From CBDBJK01 sp965206395 (GTDB taxonomy: Bacteria > Chloroflexota > Dehalococcoidia > Lucifugimonadales > CATOSD01), in assembly GCA_965206395.1 (NCBI GenBank), contig CBDBJK010000032.1:1-64000 (forward strand): 64,000 nucleotides of DNA, read 5' to 3'. The position numbers and the translations under genes were made by a program. Below are positions 1-9,388 of the stretch, in pieces. The notes beneath the pieces were generated by a model, which was not told where the DNA came from, ran no database searches, and was given only the letters and a program-made list of their open reading frames with translations. Position 1 is the stretch's first letter, and every line of letters starts with the position of its first letter.

Positions 1-932
1 CGGTCGCACTCCGCTAGGTGACTGGCGGCGAAGTATCCGGCGTCGGCCAATGTCATCTGCGACTTCGTCCCCGTAGTCTCCTCAGCCTGCTCCATCATCG
101 GCACCAGCAGGGCATTGTCATTGGCCGCATCAACCACGTCCACGGCGGTGACCAGCATGCTTGTCGCTCCCCCATCGGTCTCTGTGGGTGAGACCATAGC
201 CTGGGCGTTGTAGCCAGCCACGATGCCTTGCCTGCCCTTCATCAGCCTGGCGTCTGGGTCGGTCAGGTTGATGCGCTTGTGGCGCTTTTGACTCGTGAGA
301 TCGTCCATCGCCTGCCTCACCTGCTCTCTCAAGACCTCCTTGTCAGCCAACTCCCGAGGCAGATGGATGGCAGAGGCATCCTCTCCCGCTTCGTTCTGTG
401 CCTCAAGGTCCGTTATCGCACTCTCCAGCCGCTCCAAGAGCCCTCGCAGTCCCTCGGCGTCGTAGCTCCTGTTCAGCGAGGCGTTGGCGACCACCTTCGT
501 ACCATCCACCGCCTGAACCGCCAGGTCCACCAACTTCATCGTCACCACCGTACGAACCGTACGCTCGAACAGCTTCCTCATGGCCTGCCGATGCCCTCTG
601 TAGAACCTCCACAGGGTGTTGTGGTCCGGATGCTGCCACCCGGTCAGCCACAGGTACGGTATCTGGTCCCGGCAGGCCGCCTCCAGCTTCCGGCACGAGC
701 GTACCCCGGTCATGAAACCGTACAGCCACACGCTCAACAGCGCACGTGGATGGTAGGCTGGCGCTCCCAGCACCTCCCCGTCTATCTTCACCTTAAGCTT
801 CCCCCAGTCCTCCCGGTCCAAAGCGTCAACGAACTCGGCCACGAACCGCGCCGGATGGTCCAGCGGCAACAGTTCGTCAAGCGTCGGCGGCAACATCCAC
901 ATCTGCTCTCGGCCCATCGGTCGAAGCGGCAT
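1..932 (-). CDS. IS1182-family transposase, runs off the left edge
   Basis: An uninterrupted reading frame of about 310 codons starts at the ATG complementary to 930-932 and is still open at base 1. The N-terminus (MPLRPMGREQMWMLPPTLDE, then a DHPARF motif) is the characteristic opening of IS1182-type DDE transposases. Further on come WLTGWQHPDHNTLWRF, an AVDGTKVVANAS segment with the first catalytic Asp, and DPDARLMKGRQGIVAGYNAQ, which precedes the second Asp region (LADAGYF). No frameshift is visible in the part present. Whether the element is complete cannot be judged because the C-terminus and one IS end lie outside the window. It is a different lineage from the IS1182 element at 25098-28004. 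Confidence 0.85.
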   Translation of the reverse strand, partial: MPLRPMGREQMWMLPPTLDELLPLDHPARFVAEFVDALDREDWGKLKVKIDGEVLGAPAYHPRALLSVWLYGFMTGVRSCRKLEAACRDQIPYLWLTGWQHPDHNTLWRFYRGHRQAMRKLFERTVRTVVTMKLVDLAVQAVDGTKVVANASLNRSYDAEGLRGLLERLESAITDLEAQNEAGEDASAIHLPRELADKEVLREQVRQAMDDLTSQKRHKRINLTDPDARLMKGRQGIVAGYNAQAMVSPTETDGGATSMLVTAVDVVDAANDNALLVPMMEQAEETTGTKSQMTLADAGYFAASHLAECD

Positions 933-995
933 ATCAGCATCTCCCCAACTGGTGTCGCTTCGAAGGTACACCCAACGACATACCCATTACCAGCT

Positions 996-1092
996 CAGAC
1001 TTCTGAGACAGGCTCAATTCGGTACGTGCAGGCCCACCAACGTATACGGTAGACAGAACCGTCTTCGAGATATGGCTGGGAGGCCTGTGAAC
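996..1092 (+). repeat. Dispersed repeat (tRNA-end-associated block), copy A
   Basis: This block begins with CAGACTTCTGAGACRGGCTC and continues through GGCCCACCAACG, a TACGGTAGA core and a GAGATRTGGYTGGG tail. It recurs at 21029-21080 and 21128-21180 (partial), 41391-41560 (inverted), 55484-55640 and 62951-63020. No gene is recognised between 933 and 1117; the block fills most of that gap. Confidence 0.7.
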
Positions 1093-1117
1093 CCCCTAAA
1101 AGCCTCAGCTCGTGCAC

Positions 1118-2160
1118 CTAAGCTAAAGCCAACGTGGGATGTGCATTTTCAGGTCTTGGGGAATCGGGCCGGAGGTTTCGCGGGAGCCTCTCGGCCCTTG
1201 ATTGCAGGACGGTCCGGCAGCGCCGTTTGACTTCATCTCTCCGGCTGGCCAGCCCGCTAAGGAAGTTGTTGACCCTATCCTGCACCAGAGCCCTGGTCCC
1301 CAGGCACAGGTTTCCCGTCGCCTCCTCTCCAGCCCAGCCCCAGACCGCCTCATCGGCGTTGAAGTCCGGGCTGTAGCCCGGCAGGTTCACCAGCCGCAGC
1401 ATCAGCCCAGGCGTCCGCAGGTACTCCCTGACGACCTCGCCCCGGTGCGCCGGCGCGTTGTCCCAGATCACCTTCAGCGGCCCGGAGTATCTTTCCCTCA
1501 GTTGCATCAGGAAGGCGGCCGAGGTCCCGGAGTTGCTGTTACCCTCCAGTTCCATCCACTCCACCTCCCCCGTCTCCAGGCACACCGCCGAGTAGTAGCT
1601 GGCCTTGCTCGCCCCACCGCGGGCTGCTCGAGTCCACCAGGGCCGGCTCTCCTTTCAGGACCCACTTGCTCCGCAGTTCAGCATCTGCCCGGAAGTGGGC
1701 TTCGTCAGCAAAGAATATCTTGCCGGCAGTCAGTCGCGCCTCCTGCGTCAGGGCGGCGTACTCCGCCACGAAGCACTCCCGTTTCCTCTCATCAGCCTTG
1801 ACCAGCCGCTTCTTGGGACGCTTCAGAACAAAGCCCAAGCGGTGCAGATATTTCAGGCAACCGCTGCGGCTCAGGCTGATGCTGAATCGCTCCGAGACAA
1901 ACTGATGGACCACCTTCCAGTTCCAGTTGGCCAGTTCGATGCCAGCCATGGCAGGCAGTTCCTGCACCGCCGCCTTTAACTCCGCCTGCTGCGTCTCGCA
2001 TAGGGCCGGGGGGAACCCCCGGACTGCTCGAACATCAAGGCGGCAGGCCCGCTCAGACCGTCCGGGAAGGCAAGTACGCGGGCAAGATGTGGTCCCGGGG
2101 TACGCCGGCCCACAGGAGCCGGAGTCCCTGAGACGCGGGACCCATCCCCGGTAACGCCAT
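1118..2160 (-). pseudogene. IS630-family transposase, frameshifted
   Basis: Two overlapping minus-strand frames make one IS630-like transposase. The N-terminal frame contains the winged-helix linker (FVSERFSISLSRSGCLKYL, LKRPKKRLVKAD) and the first catalytic Asp (FFADEAHFRADAELRSKW). The other frame carries the second Asp (KVIWDNAPAH), the LPGYSPDFNADEAVWGW segment with the catalytic Glu, and a normal C-terminus ending at 1118. The frames switch near 1600. The extreme N-terminus, above about 2000, also changes frame (a GFPPALCETQQAEL stretch is still readable). It is unrelated in detail to the four near-identical IS630-type copies elsewhere in the window. Confidence 0.8.
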
Positions 2161-2440
2161 CTTGGAGTCCGCGGTTGGTGCGGATGCCGTCGCCCTGTAG
2201 CGTGCTCGGAGAATACGGTTGCGGAACACCTCCCGCAACACGGAAATGACAGTGTTCAGAGGGGTTTCATACCCCTCGTATGTGCGACAAGAGAAGGGTG
2301 TTTTTTGGTGCAAGGTTAACGAGCGAACGGCCTTGGACGGCAAGGGCTTGTCAAGTGACAGCAGGAAGAGAGGTTGTCGGCAGGCCCAGGATAGCGGCTA
2401 ATGCCGGGCCCAACGGACAAGATTCATACGCCCGGCGAAC

Positions 2441-4282
2441 CTACTGTCCGTACCAGCCCGAAGCAAAGATGTAGCCGTCGTGAAGTACCGCGAAGGTGTG
2501 CTTCCTTTGGTTCTCGCCGGTTTCAGGGTTGACTATCACGTACTCCATCCAACGCCCGGCTTCGGTAGCCCCCAGCAGGTCATCGCCATAGAAGTAGCCT
2601 GTCGGATCCACCCGCAGGCTGGGACCCCTTCCTCTCAACACGGGGTTGTGGTGAGCAATGGTAAAGCCGCTTTCACCATTGACGATGAAGGCGTACCACT
2701 GGCCGTCCACGCTCTCGGTGGTGTTGTAGTAGGCGACAGTGGAATCCAAGCCCACCGCTTCATAGAGATTAATGGCCTGCTGCACCACGGCCTCCGTGTA
2801 GGCCGGGGCGTCGGTCTTCCGCGGCCCTTCCTCGTACCAGCCGGACCCGAAGGTAACGCCGTCGTGAATTACCATCCAGGAATGTTTGGTCTCCACCGAG
2901 TCCGTGGCAGGGTTGGTGAAAGTGTAGTCGAACCAGGCACCGTTTTCGTCGGCGGAGGCGGCTACGGCGGCGCCGGTGGGGTAATTGTTGGGGCCCAGGA
3001 CGTCCGAGGCTAGCTGTCCCACCAAAGCTGGATTGGCATGGGCGATCACGGTCCCGTCTTCGTCAATCATGAAGACGTACCACTGGCCGTCCACGCTCTC
3101 CTCGGTGTTGTAGTAGGCGACAGTGGAATCCAAGCCCAGCGCTTCGTAGAGATTGATAGCCTGCTGGACTACTGCTTGGGTGTAGGCTGGGCCGTCGGTC
3201 TTCCGTGGCCCTTCCTCGTACCAGCCGGACCCGAAGGTAATCCCGTCGTGAATTACCATCCAGGAATGTTTGGTCTCCACCGAGTCCGTGGCAGGGTTGG
3301 TGAAAGTGTAGTCGAACCAGGCACCGTTTTCGTCGGCGGAGGCAGCTACGGCGGCGCCGGTGGGGTAATTGTTGGGGCCCAGGACGTCCGAGGCTAGCTG
3401 TCCCACCAAAGCTGGATTGGCATGGGCGATCACGGTCCCGTCTTCGTCAATCATGAAGATGTACCACTGGCCGTCCACGCTCTCCTCGGTGTCGTAGTAG
3501 GCGACAGTGGAATCCAAGCCCAGCGCTTCGTAGAGATTGATAGCCTGCTGGACTACTGCTTGGGTGTAGGCTGGGCCGTCGGTCTTCCGTGGCCCTTCCT
3601 CGTACCAGCCGGACCCGAAGGTAATCCCGTCGTGAATTACCATCCAGGAATGTTTGGTCTCCACCGAGTCCGTGGCAGGGTTGGTGAAAGTGTAGTCGAA
3701 CCAGGCACCGTTTTCGTCGGCGGAGGCAGCTACGGCGGCGCCGGTGGGGTAGTTATTGGGACCCGTGATGTCCGAGGCAAGCTGTCCCACCAAAGCTGGA
3801 TTGGCATGCGCAATCACCGTCCTGTCTTCGTCAATCATGAAGACGTACCACTGGCCGTCCACGCTCTCCTTGGTGTTGTAGTAGGCGACAGTGGAATCCA
3901 AACCGTCAGGCTCATACCGCCTGATTGCCTCTCGTACAAAGTAATTGGTGTAAGCTTCGGGCATCCATTTGGGAGGCACTGAGGCCTCGGTCTGACCTTG
4001 CATCAACTGTTGACCGGACGCTGGACCGTCAGCGGTTATTCTTGCTTCAGCGCTTTCCAACTGTTGGAGAACCAGCTGAAGTTCATCCTTGTCCAAAGTG
4101 GCCGCTTCACCTGTTGGTCCTGCGGGCCCCACTGGGCCAGGAGGACCCTGCTCCCCGGCCGGACCGGAGCTTCCCTGGCAAGCCGGCATTGACATTACAA
4201 TTAAGACGATGGGAATCGCTATGAGAAAACCCCGCAATTTTCGCCTCGCATTTCCAGTTGTTGTTGATATCCAGTTTAACAT
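2441..4282 (-). CDS. Lipoprotein with collagen-like segment and four Cache-like repeats
   Basis: The 613-residue product has a hydrophobic signal segment (about residues 19-35) ending in a lipobox (MPAC, Cys at about 35), so it is predicted to be lipid-anchored outside the membrane. Next comes a short collagen-like Gly-X-Y run (about 36-60), a short helical linker, and four tandem modules of about 128 residues. Each module carries DGQWYVFMIDEDGTVIAHANP and ends in a GITFGSGWYEE-type strand. The I-D-E-x-G-T-V-I-A-H pattern resembles single-Cache sensor domains, which bind small ligands. No signalling output domain or membrane helix follows, so a binding or scavenging role is an inference. Modules two and three are almost identical, implying recent duplication or gene conversion. 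Confidence 0.8.
   Translation of the reverse strand: MLNWISTTTGNARRKLRGFLIAIPIVLIVMSMPACQGSSGPAGEQGPPGPVGPAGPTGEAATLDKDELQLVLQQLESAEARITADGPASGQQLMQGQTEASVPPKWMPEAYTNYFVREAIRRYEPDGLDSTVAYYNTKESVDGQWYVFMIDEDRTVIAHANPALVGQLASDITGPNNYPTGAAVAASADENGAWFDYTFTNPATDSVETKHSWMVIHDGITFGSGWYEEGPRKTDGPAYTQAVVQQAINLYEALGLDSTVAYYDTEESVDGQWYIFMIDEDGTVIAHANPALVGQLASDVLGPNNYPTGAAVAASADENGAWFDYTFTNPATDSVETKHSWMVIHDGITFGSGWYEEGPRKTDGPAYTQAVVQQAINLYEALGLDSTVAYYNTEESVDGQWYVFMIDEDGTVIAHANPALVGQLASDVLGPNNYPTGAAVAASADENGAWFDYTFTNPATDSVETKHSWMVIHDGVTFGSGWYEEGPRKTDAPAYTEAVVQQAINLYEAVGLDSTVAYYNTTESVDGQWYAFIVNGESGFTIAHHNPVLRGRGPSLRVDPTGYFYGDDLLGATEAGRWMEYVIVNPETGENQRKHTFAVLHDGYIFASGWYGQ
2650..3960 (-). repeat. Intragenic tandem repeat, 384-bp period
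   Basis: Landmarks such as GTAGTAGGCGACAGTGGAAT recur every 384 bases (about 2727, 3111, 3495, 3879). The units at 3036-3419 and 3420-3803 differ at only a few positions, whereas the outer units are more diverged. The period is a multiple of three, so copy number can change without breaking the frame. Confidence 0.9.
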
Positions 4283-4532
4283 ACTGAGTGTTCCGACTGT
4301 TGGAGAACCAGCTGAAGTTCATCCTTGTCCAAAGTGGCCGCTTCACCTGTTGGTCCTGCGGGCCCCACTGGGCCAGGAGGACCCTGCTCCCCGGCCGGAC
4401 CGGAGCTTCCCTGGCAAGCCGGCATTGACATTACAATTAAGACGATGGGAATCGCTATGAGAAAACCCCGCAATTTTCGCCTCGCATTTCCAGTTGTTGT
4501 TGATATCCAGTTTAACATACTGAGTGTTCCGA
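4061..4532. repeat. 236-bp direct tandem duplication of the lipoprotein 5' end
   Basis: Bases 4061-4296 and 4297-4532 are essentially identical. The unit holds the start codon, signal peptide, lipobox and collagen-like segment. Because 236 is not a multiple of three, the upstream copy reads through the same N-terminus and then stops shortly after the junction (ending QQSEHSVC). The gene therefore has two candidate translation starts, of which only the inner one (4282) makes the full protein. Confidence 0.92.
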
Positions 4533-5158
4533 CGTCCCCCCAGTTCCTGGTCTCATCCTGTCTCCACCCAGTCAGTCCTTGCGGGCTTACTGGGTGGAGT
4601 TCCAACGACTTCAGGCGACAAGGTTCCAGGTTTTGTTGGCCCCCACCCAACATAGCTTCAATCCCTGGTTGGACTCAATCCCCAAAACCGTCGGATCAGG
4701 CGTACGGCATAGGGGCTGAAAACGGGCGTGAACCGTATACTCGACTGACGGACCAGGCGGGAGCTATTGCGGCTGGGTTAGAGCGCAGTCCTGATAAGAC
4801 TTGGCTGTCGAAAATGTGGAAAAGTCTCTCGTCCAAGAACGAGTGATCCGGAGGCAAGAAACTGGAAGTGCTATCTGGTTAGTTTCGGAAAACCCCGATT
4901 TCCGCAACGCCGATGTCGCGGCTGTTTACTGGGGGTGGGTCTGTCCAGTGAGCGCAGCCGCACTTTACCAGCACGACCTCCGATATGAGTTCCTGTTGCC
5001 CGTCATCCGCAACGTCGGTGTCGGCTCCTACGGCGGACGGGACGCCGACCTGCATCCTGTGAAGCAGAGCGACGGGCGAGCCGGAAGGGGAAACCGGTCA
5101 CTCAACGGTTACGTATGAGTTGGAAAGCCCTCCGTCAGCCGGAGAAGAGGTGGGAGTC
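4533..5158. other. No recognisable gene
   Basis: Short open frames exist on both strands, but none shows a conserved motif, a good ribosome binding site or coding-like composition. The segment next to 4533 is presumably the upstream region of the duplicated lipoprotein gene. Confidence 0.5.
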
Positions 5159-5377
5159 ATGGCCTGCTCGAAAACGAAGCGAGTATCGAAATACGCAGCA
5201 ATAGCCTGGCTGTGCCTGCTGGCCATCGTCGCCATCGTGCGGGCTGTCAACCTGCCGTTGGGCAGCGTCCAGCCGGAGGCCGTGATGCTCACCTTCATGA
5301 TGACCCTGCCCTTCACCTTGGGGTTGACCGGCTTGGTCATCGGCGCAGCCTGGATCTTGGAACGTCGGGGCGGTTAG
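5159..5377 (+). CDS. Small membrane protein, two predicted helices
   Basis: The start is the ATG at 5159 because GAGAAGAGGTGGG lies just upstream; an in-frame start at 5120 has no such site. The 72-residue product begins with a basic stretch (MACSKTKRVSKYA) followed by a hydrophobic helix (about residues 13-28), a short loop with a Pro-Leu-Gly turn, and a second helix (about 40-62) ending in a charged tail (ERRGG). The topology is that of a small integral membrane protein with both ends probably cytoplasmic. I do not recognise the family and there is no informative neighbour. Confidence 0.55.
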   Translation: MACSKTKRVSKYAAIAWLCLLAIVAIVRAVNLPLGSVQPEAVMLTFMMTLPFTLGLTGLVIGAAWILERRGG

Positions 5378-5927
5378 CCCCGCCTTTTACAAGTGCCGTC
5401 TTCGTTGCCGTGGTGCGGCCTGGCCGAGGCCGGCCGCAGAGCCTTCTCGGAAGCATACGCCAACACCCCTGGGAGTCTCCTGCGTCCCGGTCATAACACT
5501 CGGCCCTCCGCTCCACCCCAGCCACGATTTCCTGACAGTTAGCTGTTGCGGGCCGAGGGGCATGCATGCTCCAATGACGCCGGTGGAGAAACACCGTCAC
5601 TGAGGAGTTGGGCGCCATGCCGGAGCAGGAGCAGTTTTCGGACAACGACCGCCTTGACACGATTCGAATTCGATGATGAAGTCACCGAGTCTACCGGCCT
5701 CTTGCCCAGGCTCCCTTTGACCGTGTTGGACGGGTGGGCTAGCTCTGGCGCCGGACGGTGCGTTACGGGACTCGCAACGACTGGTTGAGGAGGGACACTT
5801 GTGATGGACCGGGCGACGGCGCGGCGCTTCTCGTGGGAGCGCCTGGCTCGAACCAATTCTTAGGTAACAATTCATGCAACACTCGGTACACTTTGCCTCC
5901 GCCGATTACAAAGAGGAGATGAAAACG
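5378..5927. other. Intergenic, nothing recognised
   Basis: Several 80-100 codon open frames on both strands are rich in Arg and Pro, as expected of GC-rich non-coding DNA. No motif, tRNA or repeat was found. Confidence 0.5.
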
Positions 5928-6089
5928 ATGGAAAAGTTGACTCTAACGCTGCACAAGACCAAGGACACGAAGAACAAGGTCGTGTACGGCACCAAGGACG
6001 GCGACGTCATCCAGAGCGTCTACATCGACAAGGACGCTCTGGGCGACGTTCCACCGGCCACGCTCCAGGTGGTCATATCCCCGCAGTAA
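5928..6089 (+). CDS. Small conserved-looking hypothetical protein, 53 aa
   Basis: An AAGAGGAG ribosome binding site at 5911-5918 favours the ATG at 5928 over the ATG at 5919. The protein (MEKLTLTLHKTKDTKNKVVY at the start, then GTKDGDVIQSVYIDKDALG) is charged, hydrophilic and free of Cys. Its strand-like alternation and an end at VISPQ suggest a small single-domain beta protein. Codon use looks coding and differs from the flanking random frames. No function can be assigned from sequence alone. It may be cotranscribed with nothing, since a decayed IstB gene follows. Confidence 0.6.
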   Translation: MEKLTLTLHKTKDTKNKVVYGTKDGDVIQSVYIDKDALGDVPPATLQVVISPQ

Positions 6090-6116
6090 GCCCGGGCAGC
6101 CTCCTTGACTGGGGAA

Positions 6117-6509
6117 CCGCGCTGGCCCGTCGCGCCGGTGAAGACGAGGTAAAGCGGACCGCTGGAGGCCCGGGACGAGAGACGCCTGCTGAATTTACAG
6201 AGACAACTGTCTCGCCTGAACCTGCTGATCATCGACGAGTTGGGTTTCGTCCCCCTGTCCCCCACCGGAGCGGAACTGCTCGTCGAGGTCTTCAGCCAGC
6301 GCTACGAGCGGGGCTCCATCCTGGTCACCACCAACCTGCCTTTCGACGAGTGGACCGAGGTGTTCGGATCGGAACGCCTCACCGGCGCGTTGCTGGACCG
6401 TCTCACCCACCACGTCCATATCCTGGAGATGAACGGCGACAGCTACCGCCTCCGCCACAGCCGGCAGAGCGCCGCCTACCAGGTCTCGGATGATCCGGAA
6501 GACTCCTGA
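6117..6509 (+). pseudogene. istB: IS21-family helper ATPase (IstB-like), C-terminal remnant
   Basis: The readable frame contains the Walker B region (LNLLIIDELGFVPLSPTGA), the Sensor-1-like SILVTTNLPFDEW segment, and the C-terminal GALLDRLTHHVHILEMNGDS typical of IstB-like ATPases of IS21 elements. A short TALARRAG stretch near 6117 is in another frame and represents the region after Walker A; the Walker A P-loop itself and the N-terminal domain are missing. No IstA partner is nearby, so this is a dead remnant. Confidence 0.82.
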
Positions 6510-6798
6510 CTCACTCCGGACCTGCGGACCCCTGCTCCTGACCTGACCCCGCCCAGCTCCCAATTCAGTTCTTTCTCATCGTGCCGGTGGTACACGATTC
6601 CTCCGCCCCAGTGGCCCAACATGCCTCCGCCATTGACAGAAGTGAATGTGGCCGATTGTCCGACCCTTGACAGGTAGTAAACCCCCGGTGCCGTTACGAC
6701 GCCGGGGCTTGAAAATGTGAATCGTGACAGCGTTATACAGGGCCTGTGGACATTCGGCTGGCGCTGCCTATATCGCCGAGCGTCCTCGGCTCTCGGAT
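6510..6798 (-). other. Gap with a possible fragment of a surface protein
   Basis: On the minus strand around 6735-6560 an open frame reads SRFTFSSPGVVTAPGVYYLS followed by a Gly-rich, His-rich stretch. It looks strand-forming and may be the end of a secreted protein, but no start or family is recognisable. Confidence 0.25.
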
Positions 6799-7605
6799 TT
6801 AGCCTGACGGTCCTCCCATCATCGTTAGCCCGCACTCGGCTGCCGCATTGAAGAAAGCCAGGGGTGGTTCTCCCTCTTTGGATTCCAGCGATGCCGCGAC
6901 TCCTTCGGGTCCGCCCAGCATGTTCATGACACACTGCAGACCTTCCCTTCCTTCAGGTGGCAGGTCCAGGGCCGGACTCGCAGCCTGCCACTCCTCTTCG
7001 TTCAGGCAGCTGAGCGTGATTAAGAATCCCGCCATGCCTTGGACCATGGCGGCTTCCTCGCCGGATCCTTCCGGGTTGGTGAGCATCATGGCGCGCAGGT
7101 CGAAGTTCCGGAACCCGGCGCTGACGCAGGCTGAGGTGTCATCGCTCAGCGGTCCGGTCTGGTCTGTGAATCCGTTCAGGAATATCTTCAGCAGGGTCTC
7201 GTGCTCAAGGCATCCGACCATTGCGTCCCTTTCCTGCGGCGACGCGAGATCCGGGCTGTTCATCAGAGTCACCAACTGCTGGGGGTCTCCGATTTCCGAC
7301 AGGCAGGACAGCTCGGCGTCTGACAGATCGGATGTGAGGAGTCCCGTGTTGTTCATACCGGTGGGGCCGGGCATTCCCGGCTCTGGAGTTGTTTCCGATG
7401 GCGCGTCGGTTGGCACCGGCATCGCGGTGGGGATTGGGGTCTCGGTCGGAGCCGGGACTTCTACCGGAGCGGTGGTTGGAGCCGGAATGGATGCGGACGT
7501 CGGGGCCTGGGCCGCGGCGGTTGGGGATGAACTCGTCTCCGGGCCGGAACAGGCCAAGAGGGTCGTCAGGGCGACGAAGAGCGCGCAATACAGTAGTTTC
7601 GACAT
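6799..7605 (-). CDS. Cys-containing secreted lipoprotein with Pro/Thr linker
   Basis: The 268-residue protein starts MSKLLYCALFVALTTLLACS, a signal peptide with lipobox LLAC (Cys at 19). Residues about 25-90 form a low-complexity Pro/Thr/Ala linker that would hold the mature domain away from the membrane. The C-terminal part (about 100-268) is helical, with Cys residues in SELSCL-like, VGCLEH, SACVSAG, LSCLNEE, LQCVMN and AECGL contexts, probably forming disulfides outside the cell. The gene stands alone. I do not recognise the globular domain; similar Cys-containing lipoproteins with Pro/Thr linkers are common in Chloroflexota. It appears intact. Confidence 0.75.
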   Translation of the reverse strand: MSKLLYCALFVALTTLLACSGPETSSSPTAAAQAPTSASIPAPTTAPVEVPAPTETPIPTAMPVPTDAPSETTPEPGMPGPTGMNNTGLLTSDLSDAELSCLSEIGDPQQLVTLMNSPDLASPQERDAMVGCLEHETLLKIFLNGFTDQTGPLSDDTSACVSAGFRNFDLRAMMLTNPEGSGEEAAMVQGMAGFLITLSCLNEEEWQAASPALDLPPEGREGLQCVMNMLGGPEGVAASLESKEGEPPLAFFNAAAECGLTMMGGPSG

Positions 7606-8058
7606 GGCGGTGGTGCTACTCCTCAGATTGGGCAGTTTCCCATCAGTTGGATAATACCGATGCTCGATCGATTATCTTAGGGGTTGCCCGGTTATTTTCC
7701 GGGTTGCGATGAACTGTCCGGCCCTTGTTGAGGGCCGGTCCCGTGTCGGGCGTGGGCATGAGTCGGTTCCCAATCGCTTCCAAGCAGTTGATCATAGCCC
7801 ATTTGAGTGAACTGATGGTGAAAATATGGCCTGAAATAGCGGCAGTTTCCGGTGAAGATCTGGTGTGGAGGCAATTGGCGGTCCTGGCCCCGTTGTGCTT
7901 GGCTTCCGAGCGCTGAGGTGCTCCGGTTTGGTGGGGCGCCGCCCATCCGGCCCCTTCCGTCGGTGCGCCGTGAATATCCGGTTGCTTGAGTAGTTGAAGA
8001 GCCAGTGACTTTGTTGGGGCCCGAATTCGGATGGTGCCCAGCTACATCTGGGCCAGGT
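7606..8058. other. Intergenic, with a GC-rich hairpin at 7718-7738
   Basis: CCGGCCC and GGGCCGG form a perfect 7-bp stem with a TTGTTGA loop at 7718-7738, about 110 bases upstream of the lipoprotein start. There is no T-run on either side, so it does not look like an intrinsic terminator. Nothing else is recognised. Confidence 0.45.
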
Positions 8059-8232
8059 TCATTGCCAGCAGTAGGCGAACCAGCCGTCCCCAGTCCGGAA
8101 GGCCTGGGGCTTGGCGGTCTGGGCGTCGCGCATAATGCCGAACCCATCGTCGTAGGGGTCGAAGCTGACGATGCGGTCATACCGGACCCGGAACTTCTTC
8201 CTGCTGCCGGCGTAGTAGAGGTGGGATATGCA
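8059..8232 (-). pseudogene. Fragment of a PH-like-domain protein
   Basis: The minus strand reads SHLYYAGSRKKFRVRYDRIV and then SFDPYDDGFGIMRD...TGDGWFAY before a stop. The pattern (a strand, a basic RKKFRVRYDRIVSF strand, then PYxDG and TGDGWF) resembles small bacterial PH-like domains used in membrane-proximal or zinc-ribbon proteins. The usual C-terminus (LLLAMNLAQM) follows in another frame, so there is a frameshift, and the N-terminal part is absent. Confidence 0.45.
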
Positions 8233-8535
8233 TTTCGGGGGTCTTGAAGACGACCGAAAGGACTCTACAGCACCTCATATTACTCTTAGGCCCCAACTGG
8301 GTGCCCACCTACAATGCGGTCTAGCGATATGTACATTTCACCTTGGCTTTAGTTTAGTGCGCCCGCGGAGCGGCTTGGGGCCGCCGGAAAGAAGAGGCGC
8401 TCTACTGCCTGGAGTTGGTGCCGGCCCTGACTGGGGGTATTGGCCATGTCTCGGTAGTGCCATTGACTCACGCTTCGCTCGTTTGCGTGATTGTCACCGG
8501 GTATCCGGAAGAAGCTTCCACGATTGCGAACCCCA
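8233..8535. other. Gap without a recognisable gene
   Basis: Long plus-strand frames here are Pro/Arg/Gly-rich and run unchanged through the fragments on either side, so they are not real genes. Confidence 0.4.
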
Positions 8536-8733
8536 TCCTGCAGAGGTCAACCGCAACTCGAAGGTGAAGGTGCTGCTCCCGACGTGTGAGTTCGGGACCG
8601 CCGACACGCTGGTGGTCAGCGGGGTGGTGTTGATCGTCACGTCCTGTCCACTGAAGGAGGCTGCTGCGTTGCCCACCAGGTCCTGCAGCCGGGCCGCCGA
8701 CTCGTCCGCCGGGGCTGTGTTGGTTACCGTCAC
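8536..8733 (-). pseudogene. Surface-protein fragment
   Basis: The minus strand carries TAPADESAARLQDL followed by VPNSHVGSSTFTFELRLT. The S-S-x-F-T-F-E-L-R motif is common in repeated domains of large secreted proteins of Chloroflexota and Actinomycetota. Only about 65 codons remain and the frame is lost at both ends. Confidence 0.4.
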
Positions 8734-8762
8734 CGCGTCTCCTGCGGAGACGGTCGGCGTCG

Positions 8763-9388
8763 GTGGCCCAGGCAGCCTTCTACACCCTGGGGACTTTCGG
8801 AGAGCTGCGGGACGCGGTGATCGCCACGATGGACACCGGCATCCGCCAGTGGGACTACGAGGTCATCCCCGAGGAGCAGGTGGGACAGGCCCTGGAACGG
8901 GCCTCCGAGAGGCTCGGACAGCTGGGCGCTCACCTCGTCCTCAACGGGCCGGACCCCGACGTCCTGCCTGACCGGGACTTCTCCGCAACGAGTTGGCACT
9001 GCCGGTCCTGCCCCTTCCTGGCGGTCTGCCTGCCGGGGACGGCGGCGGAAGCCGGGGGCGAGGGGGACGTCGCCGAGGACGCAGAGCCTGCGGCGCCGGT
9101 GACCGACGAGGAGGCGTGGAACGCGCTCCACGAGTACGAAGAGATCCAGGACACCATCTGGGAGTTCGAGGACGAGAAGCGATGGGTGGTGGAGAAGCTC
9201 CGGGCCTGGCTGGGGCAGCAGAGCGTGGTCAAGGCGAAGCTCGAAGGGCGGGAGAATACCCGTTCCGTGGGCATGGTGAGTCCCGCCGCTATTCGGTGGA
9301 CTACCGGCGGCTCAACAACCTGCTGGACCCGGACGTACGGGCCGAGATCGTCACCGAGAGCGAGTCCGAGTACCTGCGTGTCAGCTAG
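8763..9388 (+). pseudogene. PD-(D/E)XK-type exonuclease, C-terminal remnant
   Basis: The frame includes IRQWDYEVIPEEQVGQ, a Cys-containing WHCRSCPFLAVCLPG segment like the Fe-S/Zn Cys motif of RecB-family nucleases, and a helical tail. Near 9275 the coding frame jumps, and YRRLNNLLDPDVRAEIVTES follows in the new frame up to 9388. The nuclease core with the catalytic residues is missing upstream. The end overlaps the end of the convergent YhaN-like gene by four bases. It is a truncated and frameshifted remnant of a phage- or Cas4-like nuclease. Confidence 0.6.

Noticed and set aside
228..1052. Long plus-strand frame over the left-end transposase
   Set aside because: It is antisense to a clearly conserved IS1182 transposase and has no motifs of its own.
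7718..7738. Hairpin as an intrinsic terminator
   Set aside because: No T-run on either strand and it lies upstream of the lipoprotein gene, not at a gene end.
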